A stretch of DNA of 64,000 nucleotides from PZPK01 sp965230795 (GCA_965230795.1 OZ246020.1:4030001-4094000), one strand, 5' to 3'. Shown: positions 46,659 through 55,072, numbered from the stretch's first letter. Made by a program: numbers and translations. Notes: generated from the letters alone by a model not told the origin.

Positions 46659-47651
46659 TTAGAATGCGTAAGTTGCACCAATTGCCATGTTGTCTACGTC
46701 TTTACCTTCAGTGTAGTCTGCATCGGAAGTCGTTGCATACTCCAAGTAGACATACATATTGTCAGACATATTGTGCAGTGCCTGAACAAAGATAGTAGAA
46801 GAATCTTCAGAGCCATCCACGTCTGAGCCTGCTACCGCATAGCCTAGTGCAAACTGGTTTTGGCCCATGGCGTAGATACCTTGCAGAGCCATGTAGTCAG
46901 ATCCGTTATCCAGATCAGTACCACCAGCAGAATCTTCATCACGCGTCTCGTACTGAGCTTGAACAGTCAGAGCATCCAGACCGATAGACGCAGACAGACC
47001 GATGGTATCGCCAGCTTCCACTGCACCCTCTTCACGGCCCATGCTGTAACCCAGCCCGAAGGTCAGGTTATCCATCTCGTAGCCCGCTGCGATCTCGCCA
47101 CCGAACGTAGTGTCGCTATCAATCGGGTAAGTCACACCAACAGTCAATCCACCGCCGATGGTAGGAGAGACGTACTGAACGTTATCGCCTTCTTTGTTAG
47201 CGGCAATGTCACCAGAGATACCAACCTGTTCAGAGATATCAGTGATATTGATCATGTTCTCGAAAACAGTGTCATCTGAACCTACTTGCACAGAACCGAA
47301 ACCGCCTTTCACACCGATGTAGGCTTCGTCCATGTTCTCGCCCAAGCCAGAATCAGTGGAGTTGTCATCTGCATCAAAGTGGAATTCCGCTTTCAAAAAG
47401 CCTGTCAGATCATCAGAGATCGCATGCTCATGCTTGATACCAAAAGTAGAACCACCGTCTGCAAACTCATTGCTTGAGGTTTCAGCGCCATTATCATCTT
47501 CGTCTTCATGGAAATAGGCTACTTGGATGTTACCGTAAAAAGTAGGCATGGAATCCAGACGCTCGGCCAGATCAGTTGCCTGATCCATTGCCAGTGCGCT
47601 GGTAGAGAGAGTAGCTGCTGCTACAGCTGAAGCGATCAGAGTCTTTTTCAT
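46659..47651 (-). CDS. Gram-negative trimeric porin
   Basis: 330 residues. A clear signal peptide MKKTLIASAVAAATLSTSALA is followed by a Gly/Asp/aromatic-rich beta-barrel sequence, acidic loops (HEDEDDNGAE), and the C-terminal Phe (TYAF) needed for outer-membrane insertion by Bam. AAGGA lies 7 nt before the ATG. The protein is strongly acidic with few positive residues, as often in marine porins. Substrate specificity cannot be read. A 568-bp upstream gap suggests complex control. Confidence 0.9.
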   Translation of the reverse strand: MKKTLIASAVAAATLSTSALAMDQATDLAERLDSMPTFYGNIQVAYFHEDEDDNGAETSSNEFADGGSTFGIKHEHAISDDLTGFLKAEFHFDADDNSTDSGLGENMDEAYIGVKGGFGSVQVGSDDTVFENMINITDISEQVGISGDIAANKEGDNVQYVSPTIGGGLTVGVTYPIDSDTTFGGEIAAGYEMDNLTFGLGYSMGREEGAVEAGDTIGLSASIGLDALTVQAQYETRDEDSAGGTDLDNGSDYMALQGIYAMGQNQFALGYAVAGSDVDGSEDSSTIFVQALHNMSDNMYVYLEYATTSDADYTEGKDVDNMAIGATYAF

Positions 47652-47719
47652 TTCGTCTTCCTTATTGCTTAATTGCTAATTGAAAAATTGGGGCAAAAAC
47701 CCGTTTTATTTAACTTAAA

Positions 47720-47733
47720 TTAATAGCTATTAA
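47720..47733. promoter_or_regulatory. 14-nt perfect palindrome upstream of the porin
   Basis: TTAATAGCTATTAA is perfectly symmetric and lies 70-80 bp before the porin ATG, near a minus-strand TTGACC. It is a candidate operator; chance is possible in such AT-rich DNA. Confidence 0.3.
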
Positions 47734-47989
47734 ATTAATTATTATGGTCAACAGGCATTCGGCTGCCCATTTAATTCAAAAGTTATGTCAGAAATATGAC
47801 AGAAGCAATTTTCTGTCCATTCCCTAACACTTTTTTAATCCTTGACTCTGCCAAGCCCTCAGCAAAGTCAAAGCTTTTCCGGTCAAACCAGCAGTATCTT
47901 AAGTCACATTTGTGCGCTAACGCACGTTACAGGATGTTAAGAAAGCCTTGACTCTCCTCTCATTCGCTGTCTAGCAACTTATACTTCCC

Positions 47990-48106
47990 TGCTTAACGTT
48001 ATTCTTCACAGTTCAGTGTCGTTTATCAAGCTTTGCTTTAGTAGCGCTTCGCTCATTTAAACAACACCTTACGTGCTTTTTTTAAAGTTAAGCTTGATAC
48101 TTTTTT
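47990..48106 (+). ncRNA. candidate small RNA divergent from the porin gene
   Basis: A plus-strand TATACT at 47980-47985 could be a -10 box (no good -35). The following DNA holds TATCAAGCTT (48024-48033) perfectly complementary to AAGCTTGATA (48090-48099), enclosing an AGCG-CTT-CGCT mini-hairpin, and ends in six Ts (48101-48106). A second hairpin with T run follows at 48125-48149. No protein is encoded. Size would be about 115 nt. Confidence 0.3.
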
Positions 48107-48124
48107 AGTACAGTCTTTACAAAT

Positions 48125-48149
48125 ATGCAACTTTATTGTGCATTTTTTT
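48125..48149 (+). terminator. second hairpin with T run in the porin-dtd gap
   Basis: ATGCA (48125-48129) pairs with TGCAT (48139-48143) and is followed by a T run to 48149. It faces the plus strand and could be a backup terminator for the candidate RNA. Confidence 0.4.
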
Positions 48150-48219
48150 AACACTGCACCACGCAAACCCTTAATATTGCCCCACGCTTTGTGTGATTGT
48201 CGTGAAACCCTCACGCCTC

Positions 48220-48666
48220 TCATAACTCCAACATGAAGGTCACCGGCCCATCATTGACCAATGCTACCTGCATGTCTGCACCAAAGCGCCCGGTTTGTAT
48301 CCGCTCAGCTCCGAGATCAGAAGCTTTTGCCCTGTTCACGAAGTGATCATAAAGCGCCTCACCCTGTTCCGGAGACGCCGCAGATGAAAAGCTGGGCCGC
48401 AGGCCTTTGCGCGTTTCCGCTACAAGCGTGAACTGCGAGACCAGCAAAAGCTCTCCCTGAATGTCCAGCACGCTTTGATTCATGCGCCCGCTATCGTCCG
48501 CAAACACCCGATAGCGCAGCACCTTGTCGACCATGCGCTGAACACTTGCTTCGTCATCGTCCTTGTCGACCCCGACAAAGACCAACAGTCCCTGCTGGAT
48601 GCTACCCACCAGATCCCCGCTGACCTCAACCGATGCCTTTCGAACACGCTGAATGAGCACTTTCAT
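48220..48666 (-). CDS. dtd: D-aminoacyl-tRNA deacylase
   Basis: 148 residues, the full family length. MKVLIQRVRKASVEV, the SQFTL motif and the NDGPVTF motif (usually NSGPVTF, with the cis-Pro that excludes L-amino acids) are present. Dtd frees tRNA of D-amino acids in the cytoplasm. It is transcribed after typA, from which it is separated by a strong terminator. Confidence 0.95.
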   Translation of the reverse strand: MKVLIQRVRKASVEVSGDLVGSIQQGLLVFVGVDKDDDEASVQRMVDKVLRYRVFADDSGRMNQSVLDIQGELLLVSQFTLVAETRKGLRPSFSSAASPEQGEALYDHFVNRAKASDLGAERIQTGRFGADMQVALVNDGPVTFMLEL

Positions 48667-48748
48667 CTGCTTACTTCCAAGTACGAGCCATAATACACAA
48701 TCGATTCCAGAACCAATTATCTACAATAAAAACAGACAGATAAAAACA

Positions 48749-48792
48749 AATCCCCGATACAGCACATTCTTCAATGCACCATAGCGGGGATT
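48749..48792 (-). terminator. terminator of typA
   Basis: AATCCCCG (48749-48756) pairs with CGGGGATT (48785-48792), with an inner CATT-CTTC-AATG hairpin. On the minus strand it is followed by TTTGTTTTT-like sequence. It lies 50 bp after the typA stop. Confidence 0.75.
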
Positions 48793-48842
48793 CTTATCAG
48801 ACTACGCACCAAGTTTTATCCTGGCAATATCTGGGCGGGCGT

Positions 48843-50654
48843 CTACTTGGATTTCGCGCGCTTACGCTCATTTTCGGTCAGCAGTTTCTTGCGAAGCCGG
48901 ATACTGGCAGGCGTCACCTCCACCAACTCATCGTTTTCAATGAATTCCAAGGCCTGCTCCAGGGTATGACGAATGGGCGGAACCAGCGTCAGAGCTTCAT
49001 CAGTGCCTGCCGCTCGGATATTGGTCAGCTGCTTGGCCTTGGTAGGGTTAACCGTCAAGTCATTTGAGCGTGAATGCAAACCGATAATCTGGCCTTCATA
49101 TACATCCTCACCATGCCCGAGGAACAATCGACCACGATCCTGCAAATTGAACAATGAGTAAGCCAGGGTCTTGCCCTTGACCATGGAAATGAGCACCCCG
49201 TTCTGACGAGAGGTCACTTCACCCTGCTTCACCTCGCCGTAGTGATCAAACACACTGGTCATAATGCCGCTACCGGAAGTCATGGTCAGAAACTGCCCGC
49301 GGAAGCCAATCAAGCCCCTAGAAGGCACCACAAACTCGAGTTTGACGCGACCTTTACCATCAGGCTCCATGTTGGTCAGCTCACCCTTGCGCAAGCCCAA
49401 CTCTTCCATCACCGCTCCCTGATGCGCGTCTTCAATATCGATAACAACATGCTCGAAGGGCTCTTGCAGCACACCATCAATTTCTTTTTGAATCACTTCG
49501 GGGCGTGACACGGCCAATTCAAAACCTTCACGGCGCATGGTTTCAATCAATACCGACAAGTGCAGCTCGCCGCGACCCGACACCTTGAACTTATCGGCGC
49601 TATCGCCAGGCTCAACACGCAGGGCCACATTGTGAATCAGCTCCTGATCCAGACGCTCCTTAATATTGCGAGAGGTGACATACTTACCTTCAAGGCCCGC
49701 AAACGGTGAATCATTTACCATAAAGGTCATACTTACCGTCGGCTCATCAACACTCAGAGGCGGCAGCGCTTCCACATGCTCCGGATCACAGAGCGTGTCA
49801 GAAATACTCAAGCCATCGATACCATTAATACAGACAATATCACCAGCAGTGGCCTTGTCAGTATCCACGCGGTCCAGGCCCAGATAACCTTTTACGTTAA
49901 GAACCTTACCCTTGCGCTCCTTACCCTCTCTGTCTTTTATCACCACCTGCTGACCTGGTGACAAAGAACCTCGCGTAATACGACCGATACCGATAACTCC
50001 GACATAGCTGTCATAATCCAGTGCCGATACCTGCATCTGGAAAGGCGCGGCAGGATCGACATCCGGTGCAGGCACTTTATCTACAATCATTTCAAATAAT
50101 GGCGTCATATCGTCCGCCAGCTGATCTGGCTCGGGGCCCGCGACACCATTCAGAGCCGAAGCGTAGATAACAGGAAAGTCGAGCTGCTCATCCGTACCGC
50201 CGAGGCGATCAAACAGATCAAATACCTGATCGATTACCCAGTCTGGTCGTGCGCCCGGACGGTCTACCTTGTTGACCACCACAATCGGATTCAAACCTTT
50301 CTCGAAGGCCTTGGAAGTCACAAAGCGGGTCTGCGGCATGGGACCATCAACGGCATCCACCAGCAGCAAGACGGAGTCCACCATGGACAGTACCCGCTCT
50401 ACCTCACCGCCAAAGTCGGCGTGCCCGGGGGTGTCCACAATATTAATTCGGTAATCATTCCAGGTAATCGCCGTATTTTTCGCCAGAATGGTAATGCCGC
50501 GCTCTCTTTCCTGATCATTGGAATCCATGATGCGCTCAGCGCCTTCATCCTTACGATCAAGGGTGCCTGACTGACTCAACAATTTGTCAACGAGCGTCGT
50601 TTTACCATGATCAACGTGCGCGATAATGGCGATATTTCTTAACTTCTCAATCAC
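48843..50654 (-). CDS. typA: Translational GTPase TypA/BipA
   Basis: 603 residues. G1 AHVDHGKTTLVDKLL, switch I with RGITI, DTPGHADFGGEV, NKVDRPGARP and SALNG define the GTPase; domains II, III, V and the TypA-specific C-terminus (ending RKKLLTENERKRAKSK) follow. TypA binds the ribosome and helps late 50S assembly at low temperature. It is divergent from glnA. Confidence 0.97.
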   Translation of the reverse strand: MIEKLRNIAIIAHVDHGKTTLVDKLLSQSGTLDRKDEGAERIMDSNDQERERGITILAKNTAITWNDYRINIVDTPGHADFGGEVERVLSMVDSVLLLVDAVDGPMPQTRFVTSKAFEKGLNPIVVVNKVDRPGARPDWVIDQVFDLFDRLGGTDEQLDFPVIYASALNGVAGPEPDQLADDMTPLFEMIVDKVPAPDVDPAAPFQMQVSALDYDSYVGVIGIGRITRGSLSPGQQVVIKDREGKERKGKVLNVKGYLGLDRVDTDKATAGDIVCINGIDGLSISDTLCDPEHVEALPPLSVDEPTVSMTFMVNDSPFAGLEGKYVTSRNIKERLDQELIHNVALRVEPGDSADKFKVSGRGELHLSVLIETMRREGFELAVSRPEVIQKEIDGVLQEPFEHVVIDIEDAHQGAVMEELGLRKGELTNMEPDGKGRVKLEFVVPSRGLIGFRGQFLTMTSGSGIMTSVFDHYGEVKQGEVTSRQNGVLISMVKGKTLAYSLFNLQDRGRLFLGHGEDVYEGQIIGLHSRSNDLTVNPTKAKQLTNIRAAGTDEALTLVPPIRHTLEQALEFIENDELVEVTPASIRLRKKLLTENERKRAKSK

Positions 50655-50783
50655 TGTCTGAATACCTGTATGAAGCGCTTGACGCGCTGGGTAGGGTTTA
50701 AAGTGGTCGCGGATTATACAGAAACAAACTGACAGACAAAATCGAAGTTGGAAGAATTCACAAAGCCTGACAACACCACATGC

Positions 50784-50798
50784 GCACCATTAGTGTGC
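50784..50798. promoter_or_regulatory. NtrC-binding box 1 upstream of glnA
   Basis: GCACCA-TTA-GTGTGC matches the NtrC consensus GCACCA-N3-TGGTGC at most positions. Its centre lies about 136 bp before the predicted sigma-54 start. Confidence 0.7.
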
Positions 50799-50813
50799 CC
50801 ACACCTGTCATGC

Positions 50814-50828
50814 GCACCACTTTAGTTC
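50814..50828. promoter_or_regulatory. NtrC-binding box 2 upstream of glnA
   Basis: GCACCA-CTT-TAGTTC keeps the left half-site exactly and part of the right. It is 30 bp (about three helical turns) from box 1, centred near -106, close to the -108/-140 pair of E. coli glnAp2. Confidence 0.6.
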
Positions 50829-50900
50829 GATTTTTTAGCCTGTCGCTCTTGTAATTATTTTATACTCATATCTTTCAATAACTTACAGACCACCAATACT

Positions 50901-50916
50901 TGGCAATCATCTTGCT
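50901..50916 (+). promoter_or_regulatory. sigma-54 promoter of glnA
   Basis: TGGCAA-TCATC-TTGCT matches the sigma-54 -24/-12 consensus TGGCAC-N5-TTGCW with one change and the correct GG-to-GC spacing. Two NtrC-like boxes lie 70-130 bp upstream. The start is predicted near 50927, about 255 nt before the glnA ATG. Confidence 0.88.
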
Positions 50917-50927
50917 TCATTTTAGCT

Positions 50928-51181
50928 CACTAAAAAAGAAAGGACGCCATTAAATGGGCATGTTATGCTCGGCAAGTTCCTTTCCAGGCCTTTGGATCCG
51001 GCAACCTTTCATGGTTCGGAGGCAAACGCCTGATAGACAAATGTGATGCCCCGAATCGGTACACCGCTCGCTTTGCACCAAATCAGGTCGCCGGTCCATT
51101 CGATTTGCATCACGATGACTACTTTAGAAAACGAAACAGCTTCCTGTTTCAAATTAACATCCAAGCAATGGAGTAATCAGA
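50928..51181 (+). ncRNA. structured 5' leader of glnA mRNA
   Basis: About 254 nt that fold by eye into four domains. (1) GAAAGGA/TCCTTTC (50938-44 with 50978-84) closing two hairpins, CCAT-TAA-ATGG and GCAT-GTT-ATGC. (2) CAGGC/GCCTG (50985-89 with 51028-32) enclosing an AACC-TTTCAT-GGTT hairpin extended by CCG/CGG. (3) GTGATGC/GCATCAC (51043-49 with 51107-13), continued by AATCG/CGATT and ACCG/CGGT. (4) GAAACAG-CTTC-CTGTTTC (51133-50). The ribosome binding site GGAG is at 51170-51173. I do not recognise a known riboswitch class. Confidence 0.5.
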
Positions 51182-52588
51182 ATGTCAGAGAAAACTCTGG
51201 GCCTTATTAAAGACAACGAAGTTAAATGGGTTGATCTTCGCTTCACCGATACGCGTGGTAAAGAGCAGCACGTCAGCATTCCATCTGGCGAAGTTGACGA
51301 GGACTTTTTCGAAGAAGGCAAGATGTTCGACGGTTCATCAATTGCCGGCTGGAAAGGCATTAACGAATCAGACATGATCCTGATGCCAGATGATTCAACA
51401 GCGGTTCTGGACCCTTTCACCGAAGAAACTACCCTGAACCTGCGCTGTGACATCGTTGAGCCATCAACCATGCAGGGTTATGAGCGTGATCCGCGCTCCG
51501 TTGCAAAGCGCGCTGAAGAGTACCTGAAATCTACCGGTATCGCTGATGCGGCACTGTTTGGCCCGGAACCTGAATTCTTTGTATTCGATGACGTTAAATG
51601 GAAAGCCGAGATGAACGGCGCCATGTACGAAATCAATTCCGAAGAAGCAGCATGGGGCAGCCACGCCGAGTTTGAAGGTGGCAACATCGGTCACCGCCCT
51701 GGTGTTAAAGGCGGTTACTTCCCTGTTCCTCCTGTAGATTCTCTGCATGACTTGCGTGGCGCCATGTGTGCGGCCATGGAAGCCATGGGGCTTGAAATCG
51801 AAGTTCATCACCACGAAGTAGGTACTGCGGGTCAGTGTGAGATTGGTGTTGGCGCCAACACACTGGTCAACAAAGCTGACGAAGTTCAGATCCTTAAGTA
51901 CTGCGTTCACAACGTTGCACATGCATACGGTAAAACAGCAACCTTCATGCCCAAGCCTCTGGTTGGCGATAACGGCTCAGGTATGCACGTTCACATGTCC
52001 CTCGCAAAAGATGGTAACAACATCTTTGCCGGTGACGGCTATGCCGGCCTGTCTGATGAGTGCCTGTACTACATCGGCGGTATTATCAAACACGCCCGTG
52101 TCCTGAACGCCTTTACCAACGCTTCTACTAACTCTTACAAGCGCCTGGTTCCTGGCTTTGAAGCTCCGGTTATGCTGGCATACTCTGCACGCAACCGTTC
52201 TGCGTCAATTCGTATTCCTTATGTGAATTCGCCTAAAGCACGCCGCCTGGAAGCGCGCTTCCCTGATCCGACTGCCAACCCATACCTGGCGTTTGCGGCC
52301 TTGATGATGGCTGGTCTTGACGGCATCCAGAACAAGATTCACCCTGGCGATCCTGCTGACAAGGATCTGTATGATCTGCCTGCTGAAGAAGCGCTGGCAA
52401 TTCCAACCGTTTCCGAAACATTCGCACAAGCACTGGATGCTCTGGAAGCAGATCACGAGTTCCTGACCAAAGGCGGTGTTTTCACTGAAGACATGATCCA
52501 GGGTTACCTGGACCTCAAGCGTGAAGAAGTTGAAAAACTGAACATGACAACTCACCCAGTAGAGTTCGCCATGTACTACTCAGTTTAA
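51182..52588 (+). CDS. glnA: Glutamine synthetase type I
   Basis: 468 residues, GSI-beta length. KWVDLRFTDTRGKEQHVSIP, FDGSSIAGWKGINESDM, EPEFFVFDDV, HHEVGTAGQCEI, NGSGMHVHMS and RNRSASIRIPYV are present. The adenylylation Tyr lies in KDLYDLPAEE (about residue 398), matching the GlnE found at 42-45 kb. GGAG is 8 nt upstream of the ATG. It is transcribed from a sigma-54/NtrC promoter with a long leader and ended by a strong terminator. Confidence 0.98.
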   Translation: MSEKTLGLIKDNEVKWVDLRFTDTRGKEQHVSIPSGEVDEDFFEEGKMFDGSSIAGWKGINESDMILMPDDSTAVLDPFTEETTLNLRCDIVEPSTMQGYERDPRSVAKRAEEYLKSTGIADAALFGPEPEFFVFDDVKWKAEMNGAMYEINSEEAAWGSHAEFEGGNIGHRPGVKGGYFPVPPVDSLHDLRGAMCAAMEAMGLEIEVHHHEVGTAGQCEIGVGANTLVNKADEVQILKYCVHNVAHAYGKTATFMPKPLVGDNGSGMHVHMSLAKDGNNIFAGDGYAGLSDECLYYIGGIIKHARVLNAFTNASTNSYKRLVPGFEAPVMLAYSARNRSASIRIPYVNSPKARRLEARFPDPTANPYLAFAALMMAGLDGIQNKIHPGDPADKDLYDLPAEEALAIPTVSETFAQALDALEADHEFLTKGGVFTEDMIQGYLDLKREEVEKLNMTTHPVEFAMYYSV

Positions 52589-52651
52589 TAGAACATTTTC
52601 AGCGCAAGGCTAGCGTACGCTTCAAAGCAGATCGCTAACCGCAGCACCCAG

Positions 52652-52675
52652 AAAGCCCGGCTTAGCCGGGCTTTT
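52652..52675 (+). terminator. rho-independent terminator of glnA
   Basis: Perfect 10-bp GC-rich stem (52652-52661 with 52665-52674), 3-nt loop, T run following. Confidence 0.93.
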
Positions 52676-52860
52676 CTATTCCAGACCATCCGATATTCCG
52701 GCAATCCCGGCCTTGTTACACCCAGCCACATTGCGACACATCATCAATACAATTCGATGTCTCCGACACTTACCAAAGACAGCAATTGCCCTTATAGTTA
52801 AGGGTGAGCGAATTCACGATTTTTCAGCATCACTACCGTAAAGATTCCGGGGCAACAACT

Positions 52861-54684
52861 ATGGCCAGGCCAGACGATTCAGCTAAGACCGTTCAGGAAA
52901 ACCAGGAGATTCCCCCAGAAATGCTTGATCAAGACTCTGCGGCACAGACTCCAGCCATAAAAGCTGAAACAGAATCATCAGGCACTCCTCAAACAGGCCC
53001 AGAAAGCAGCGCGGAAGAACAAATTCTTTCCCTGCAGGAAAGCATCCTCAGCGACAGCGAATTTGACTTTGGAAAACTTGAGGCCACCGCTGCTGGAGAA
53101 AGCGACTTCTCTCAAGGCGAGCCTCAAGATACGGCTCAAAGTGCATCAAGCCCTTGGACAGCGCCCGTTGTCGAACAGTCACAAGCGGTACAGTTTTCCT
53201 ATTCGGCTCAGTCGAACAGCTACAACACTGCCCCCAGTGATACTCAGGCTTCTGACTTTCTGCCGTCACAAGCTGTCTCGACTGAGGACACAGCCCTCCT
53301 GGGTATCGTTAGCTCAGAGCCTGAATCAGGCTACGCCAGTAGCCAGTTTGCAAGCGTGACTGAAGATTTCAGCACAGAAGTAAGTGGAAATATTGCCGGC
53401 GCAGCATTTGTCGAGCAAACGCTGACGGCAGAATTCGGCACCTTAACCATCAGTGATTCAGGCAGCTGGATATTTGTCCTCGACAATTCAGCACCACAGG
53501 TTCAGGAGCTAGGCGCCGGAGATACACGCACCGAGCAGATAAGCCTTACTGATACCAATGGCAACCAACATCTGATCCAGGTTTCCCTCCACGGCAACAA
53601 CGATCGCCCGATTCTGTCAGGCGACAAGTTCGCCCAAATCAAGGCTCCGGCAGACGGTGGCGATCATGTCCTTGTTGCGGGGAAACTCAACATTGCTGAT
53701 GCTGACGCGGGAGAAAGTCGCTTTCGTTTTGACAACGATATTCAAACCAATCTGGGAAATGCAAAAATCGATGCTTTGGGAAACTGGCATTACACACTGA
53801 ACCCGGACCTGGATGCAGTCAAAGCTCTGGCGGAAGGCGTCAACGTTACTGACGTGTTTGCAGTCGAGACGATGGATGGAAGCAGACTGTTTATCCGCGT
53901 GGAAATTGAGGGCACCAACGACAGTGCCACCATTACGAGCGTGGAAAGCGACTTCGCTACCGAGCTTGGCGAGAATGTCTTCGCCATGAATCTGGCAACG
54001 GATTCGACAGCATCGGGAACACTTGGCGTGCATGATCCGGACTTCGGAGAATCCGTATTTCAGGCGAACGCCGACCTGCATGGTTTTTTTGGAACCGGCA
54101 CTATCGACGCTGAAGGCCACTGGACTTATACCCCCAATCCCGATCATCCTAGCCTTATCAAGCTTGAAGACGGTCAGTCTCTCAACGACGTTATCTCTGT
54201 GATCACCGCGGATGGAACCCGCTTTGACATTATCGTGCAGGTTCAGTCCAGCTCCAGTGAAGCAGTTGTGAGCAGCCAGTCCACTCCCTTGCTGGACCCA
54301 AGCGCAGATACCCTGCTGCTGTCTCAAGATGACCCCGACGCGTCTCTTGAAATCGATGCGGGCAGTGACAATCAACTATTTGTCTGGAAACCTGATACCG
54401 ACAGCACGACGGAAACCATTGCCCAATTCAGGGTGGGCAGCGATGGCGACACGCTACAGATTGCGGATATTCTGGATACTACAGACAGCTCAATGGATTT
54501 AAGCGAGTATCTGCATTTCAGGTCAGAAGGCGACAACACTATCCTGGAGATTCACTCCCAACAACCCGGCACCGAAGCCATTCACAGCTTGACGCTAGCC
54601 CAGGTGGACCTCGCGGCCCTGGGCCAATCCGATCAGGAAATTATTCAAACCATGTTGACCCAGGGCAATCTGGAGATTGTGTAG
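52861..54684 (+). CDS. Small LapA-like secreted VCBS-repeat protein with TAAG cleavage site
   Basis: 607 residues from the ATG at 52861 (GGGG 9 nt upstream); a GTG at 52804 would add 19. No Sec signal. The first about 70 residues are Gln/Glu/Ser-rich and disordered. LEATAAGE follows at 53077-53100 (TAAG at 53086-53097), preceded by LQESIL as in LapA. Three VCBS repeats (about residues 170-490) end in HGNNDRP, EGTNDSA and a degenerate third. The last 130 residues (LFVWKPDTDS, TIAQFRVGSDGDTLQIADIL, LTLAQVDL, IIQTMLTQGNLEI) match the VCA0849-type C-terminal type I secretion signal. No RTX nonapeptides are seen. It converges on the T1SS operon. Confidence 0.82.
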   Translation: MARPDDSAKTVQENQEIPPEMLDQDSAAQTPAIKAETESSGTPQTGPESSAEEQILSLQESILSDSEFDFGKLEATAAGESDFSQGEPQDTAQSASSPWTAPVVEQSQAVQFSYSAQSNSYNTAPSDTQASDFLPSQAVSTEDTALLGIVSSEPESGYASSQFASVTEDFSTEVSGNIAGAAFVEQTLTAEFGTLTISDSGSWIFVLDNSAPQVQELGAGDTRTEQISLTDTNGNQHLIQVSLHGNNDRPILSGDKFAQIKAPADGGDHVLVAGKLNIADADAGESRFRFDNDIQTNLGNAKIDALGNWHYTLNPDLDAVKALAEGVNVTDVFAVETMDGSRLFIRVEIEGTNDSATITSVESDFATELGENVFAMNLATDSTASGTLGVHDPDFGESVFQANADLHGFFGTGTIDAEGHWTYTPNPDHPSLIKLEDGQSLNDVISVITADGTRFDIIVQVQSSSSEAVVSSQSTPLLDPSADTLLLSQDDPDASLEIDAGSDNQLFVWKPDTDSTTETIAQFRVGSDGDTLQIADILDTTDSSMDLSEYLHFRSEGDNTILEIHSQQPGTEAIHSLTLAQVDLAALGQSDQEIIQTMLTQGNLEIV

Positions 54685-54721
54685 CTCAAACAAATCCTGG
54701 AGGCTGAGTAGCGCTTAACAA

Positions 54722-55060
54722 CTATAGGGTGTCGTCTTCAGAAACAATCGAAGTACCATCGGGGCGTAATTTGGCTCGCAGACGTTCGCGCAGCGCCAGC
54801 TTCTCTTGAACGATCGCTGGCAACTCGGTAAATAAAATAAGATTTTTCTCCACCAGCAAATGGATCAGATCCTCGGTAACCCTCGCCAGATCAGCATCAG
54901 AAGCCTGCAATGCAATTTGTACATCGCCTTCGCTACCTTCTGCTAAAAACGCACACACATCAGGGTGACTGGAGGGCAGAAACTCCCCATTCGTCGCAGC
55001 ACCTGGTTCGCGCAGTAATGCAACGATCGCTCCCGAAGAGTTGCGCTGTATATATGGCAT
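54722..55060 (-). CDS. Small conserved hypothetical, last gene of the T1SS operon
   Basis: 112 residues, MPYIQRNSSGAIVALLREPG start, SSHPDVCAFLA middle and a helical ARVTEDLIHLLVEKNLILFTELPAIVQEKLALRERLR part. It resembles short proteins often annotated, probably wrongly, as tryptophan synthase beta-like; no PLP site exists. It begins 12 bp after the TolC-type gene, so it is in the secretion operon. Function unknown; no signal peptide, so cytoplasmic. Confidence 0.7.
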   Translation of the reverse strand: MPYIQRNSSGAIVALLREPGAATNGEFLPSSHPDVCAFLAEGSEGDVQIALQASDADLARVTEDLIHLLVEKNLILFTELPAIVQEKLALRERLRAKLRPDGTSIVSEDDTL

Positions 55061-55072
55061 ACAATACTCAAA

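Larger units (their letters stand above)
47652..48219. other. 568-bp AT-rich intergenic region between porin and dtd
   Basis: No gene is supported here. It contains the porin promoter region with a 14-nt palindrome (47720-47733), two TTGACT copies (47842 and 47948), a 10-bp inverted repeat before a T run (48024-48105) and a second hairpin plus T run (48125-48149). The last two face the plus strand. Confidence 0.7.

Noticed and set aside
48181..48219. CGTGA/TCACG hairpin as terminator of dtd
   Set aside because: The stem is only 5 bp and no T run follows on the minus strand.
50985..51040. Similarity to the GGCAACC part of a SAM-I riboswitch in the glnA leader
   Set aside because: Only a short string matches; the four-way junction and other conserved SAM-I segments are missing, and a glnA context does not fit.
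53617..54375. 252-codon open frame on the minus strand
   Set aside because: It mirrors the VCBS protein gene, whose sense frame has clear repeats and a secretion signal.
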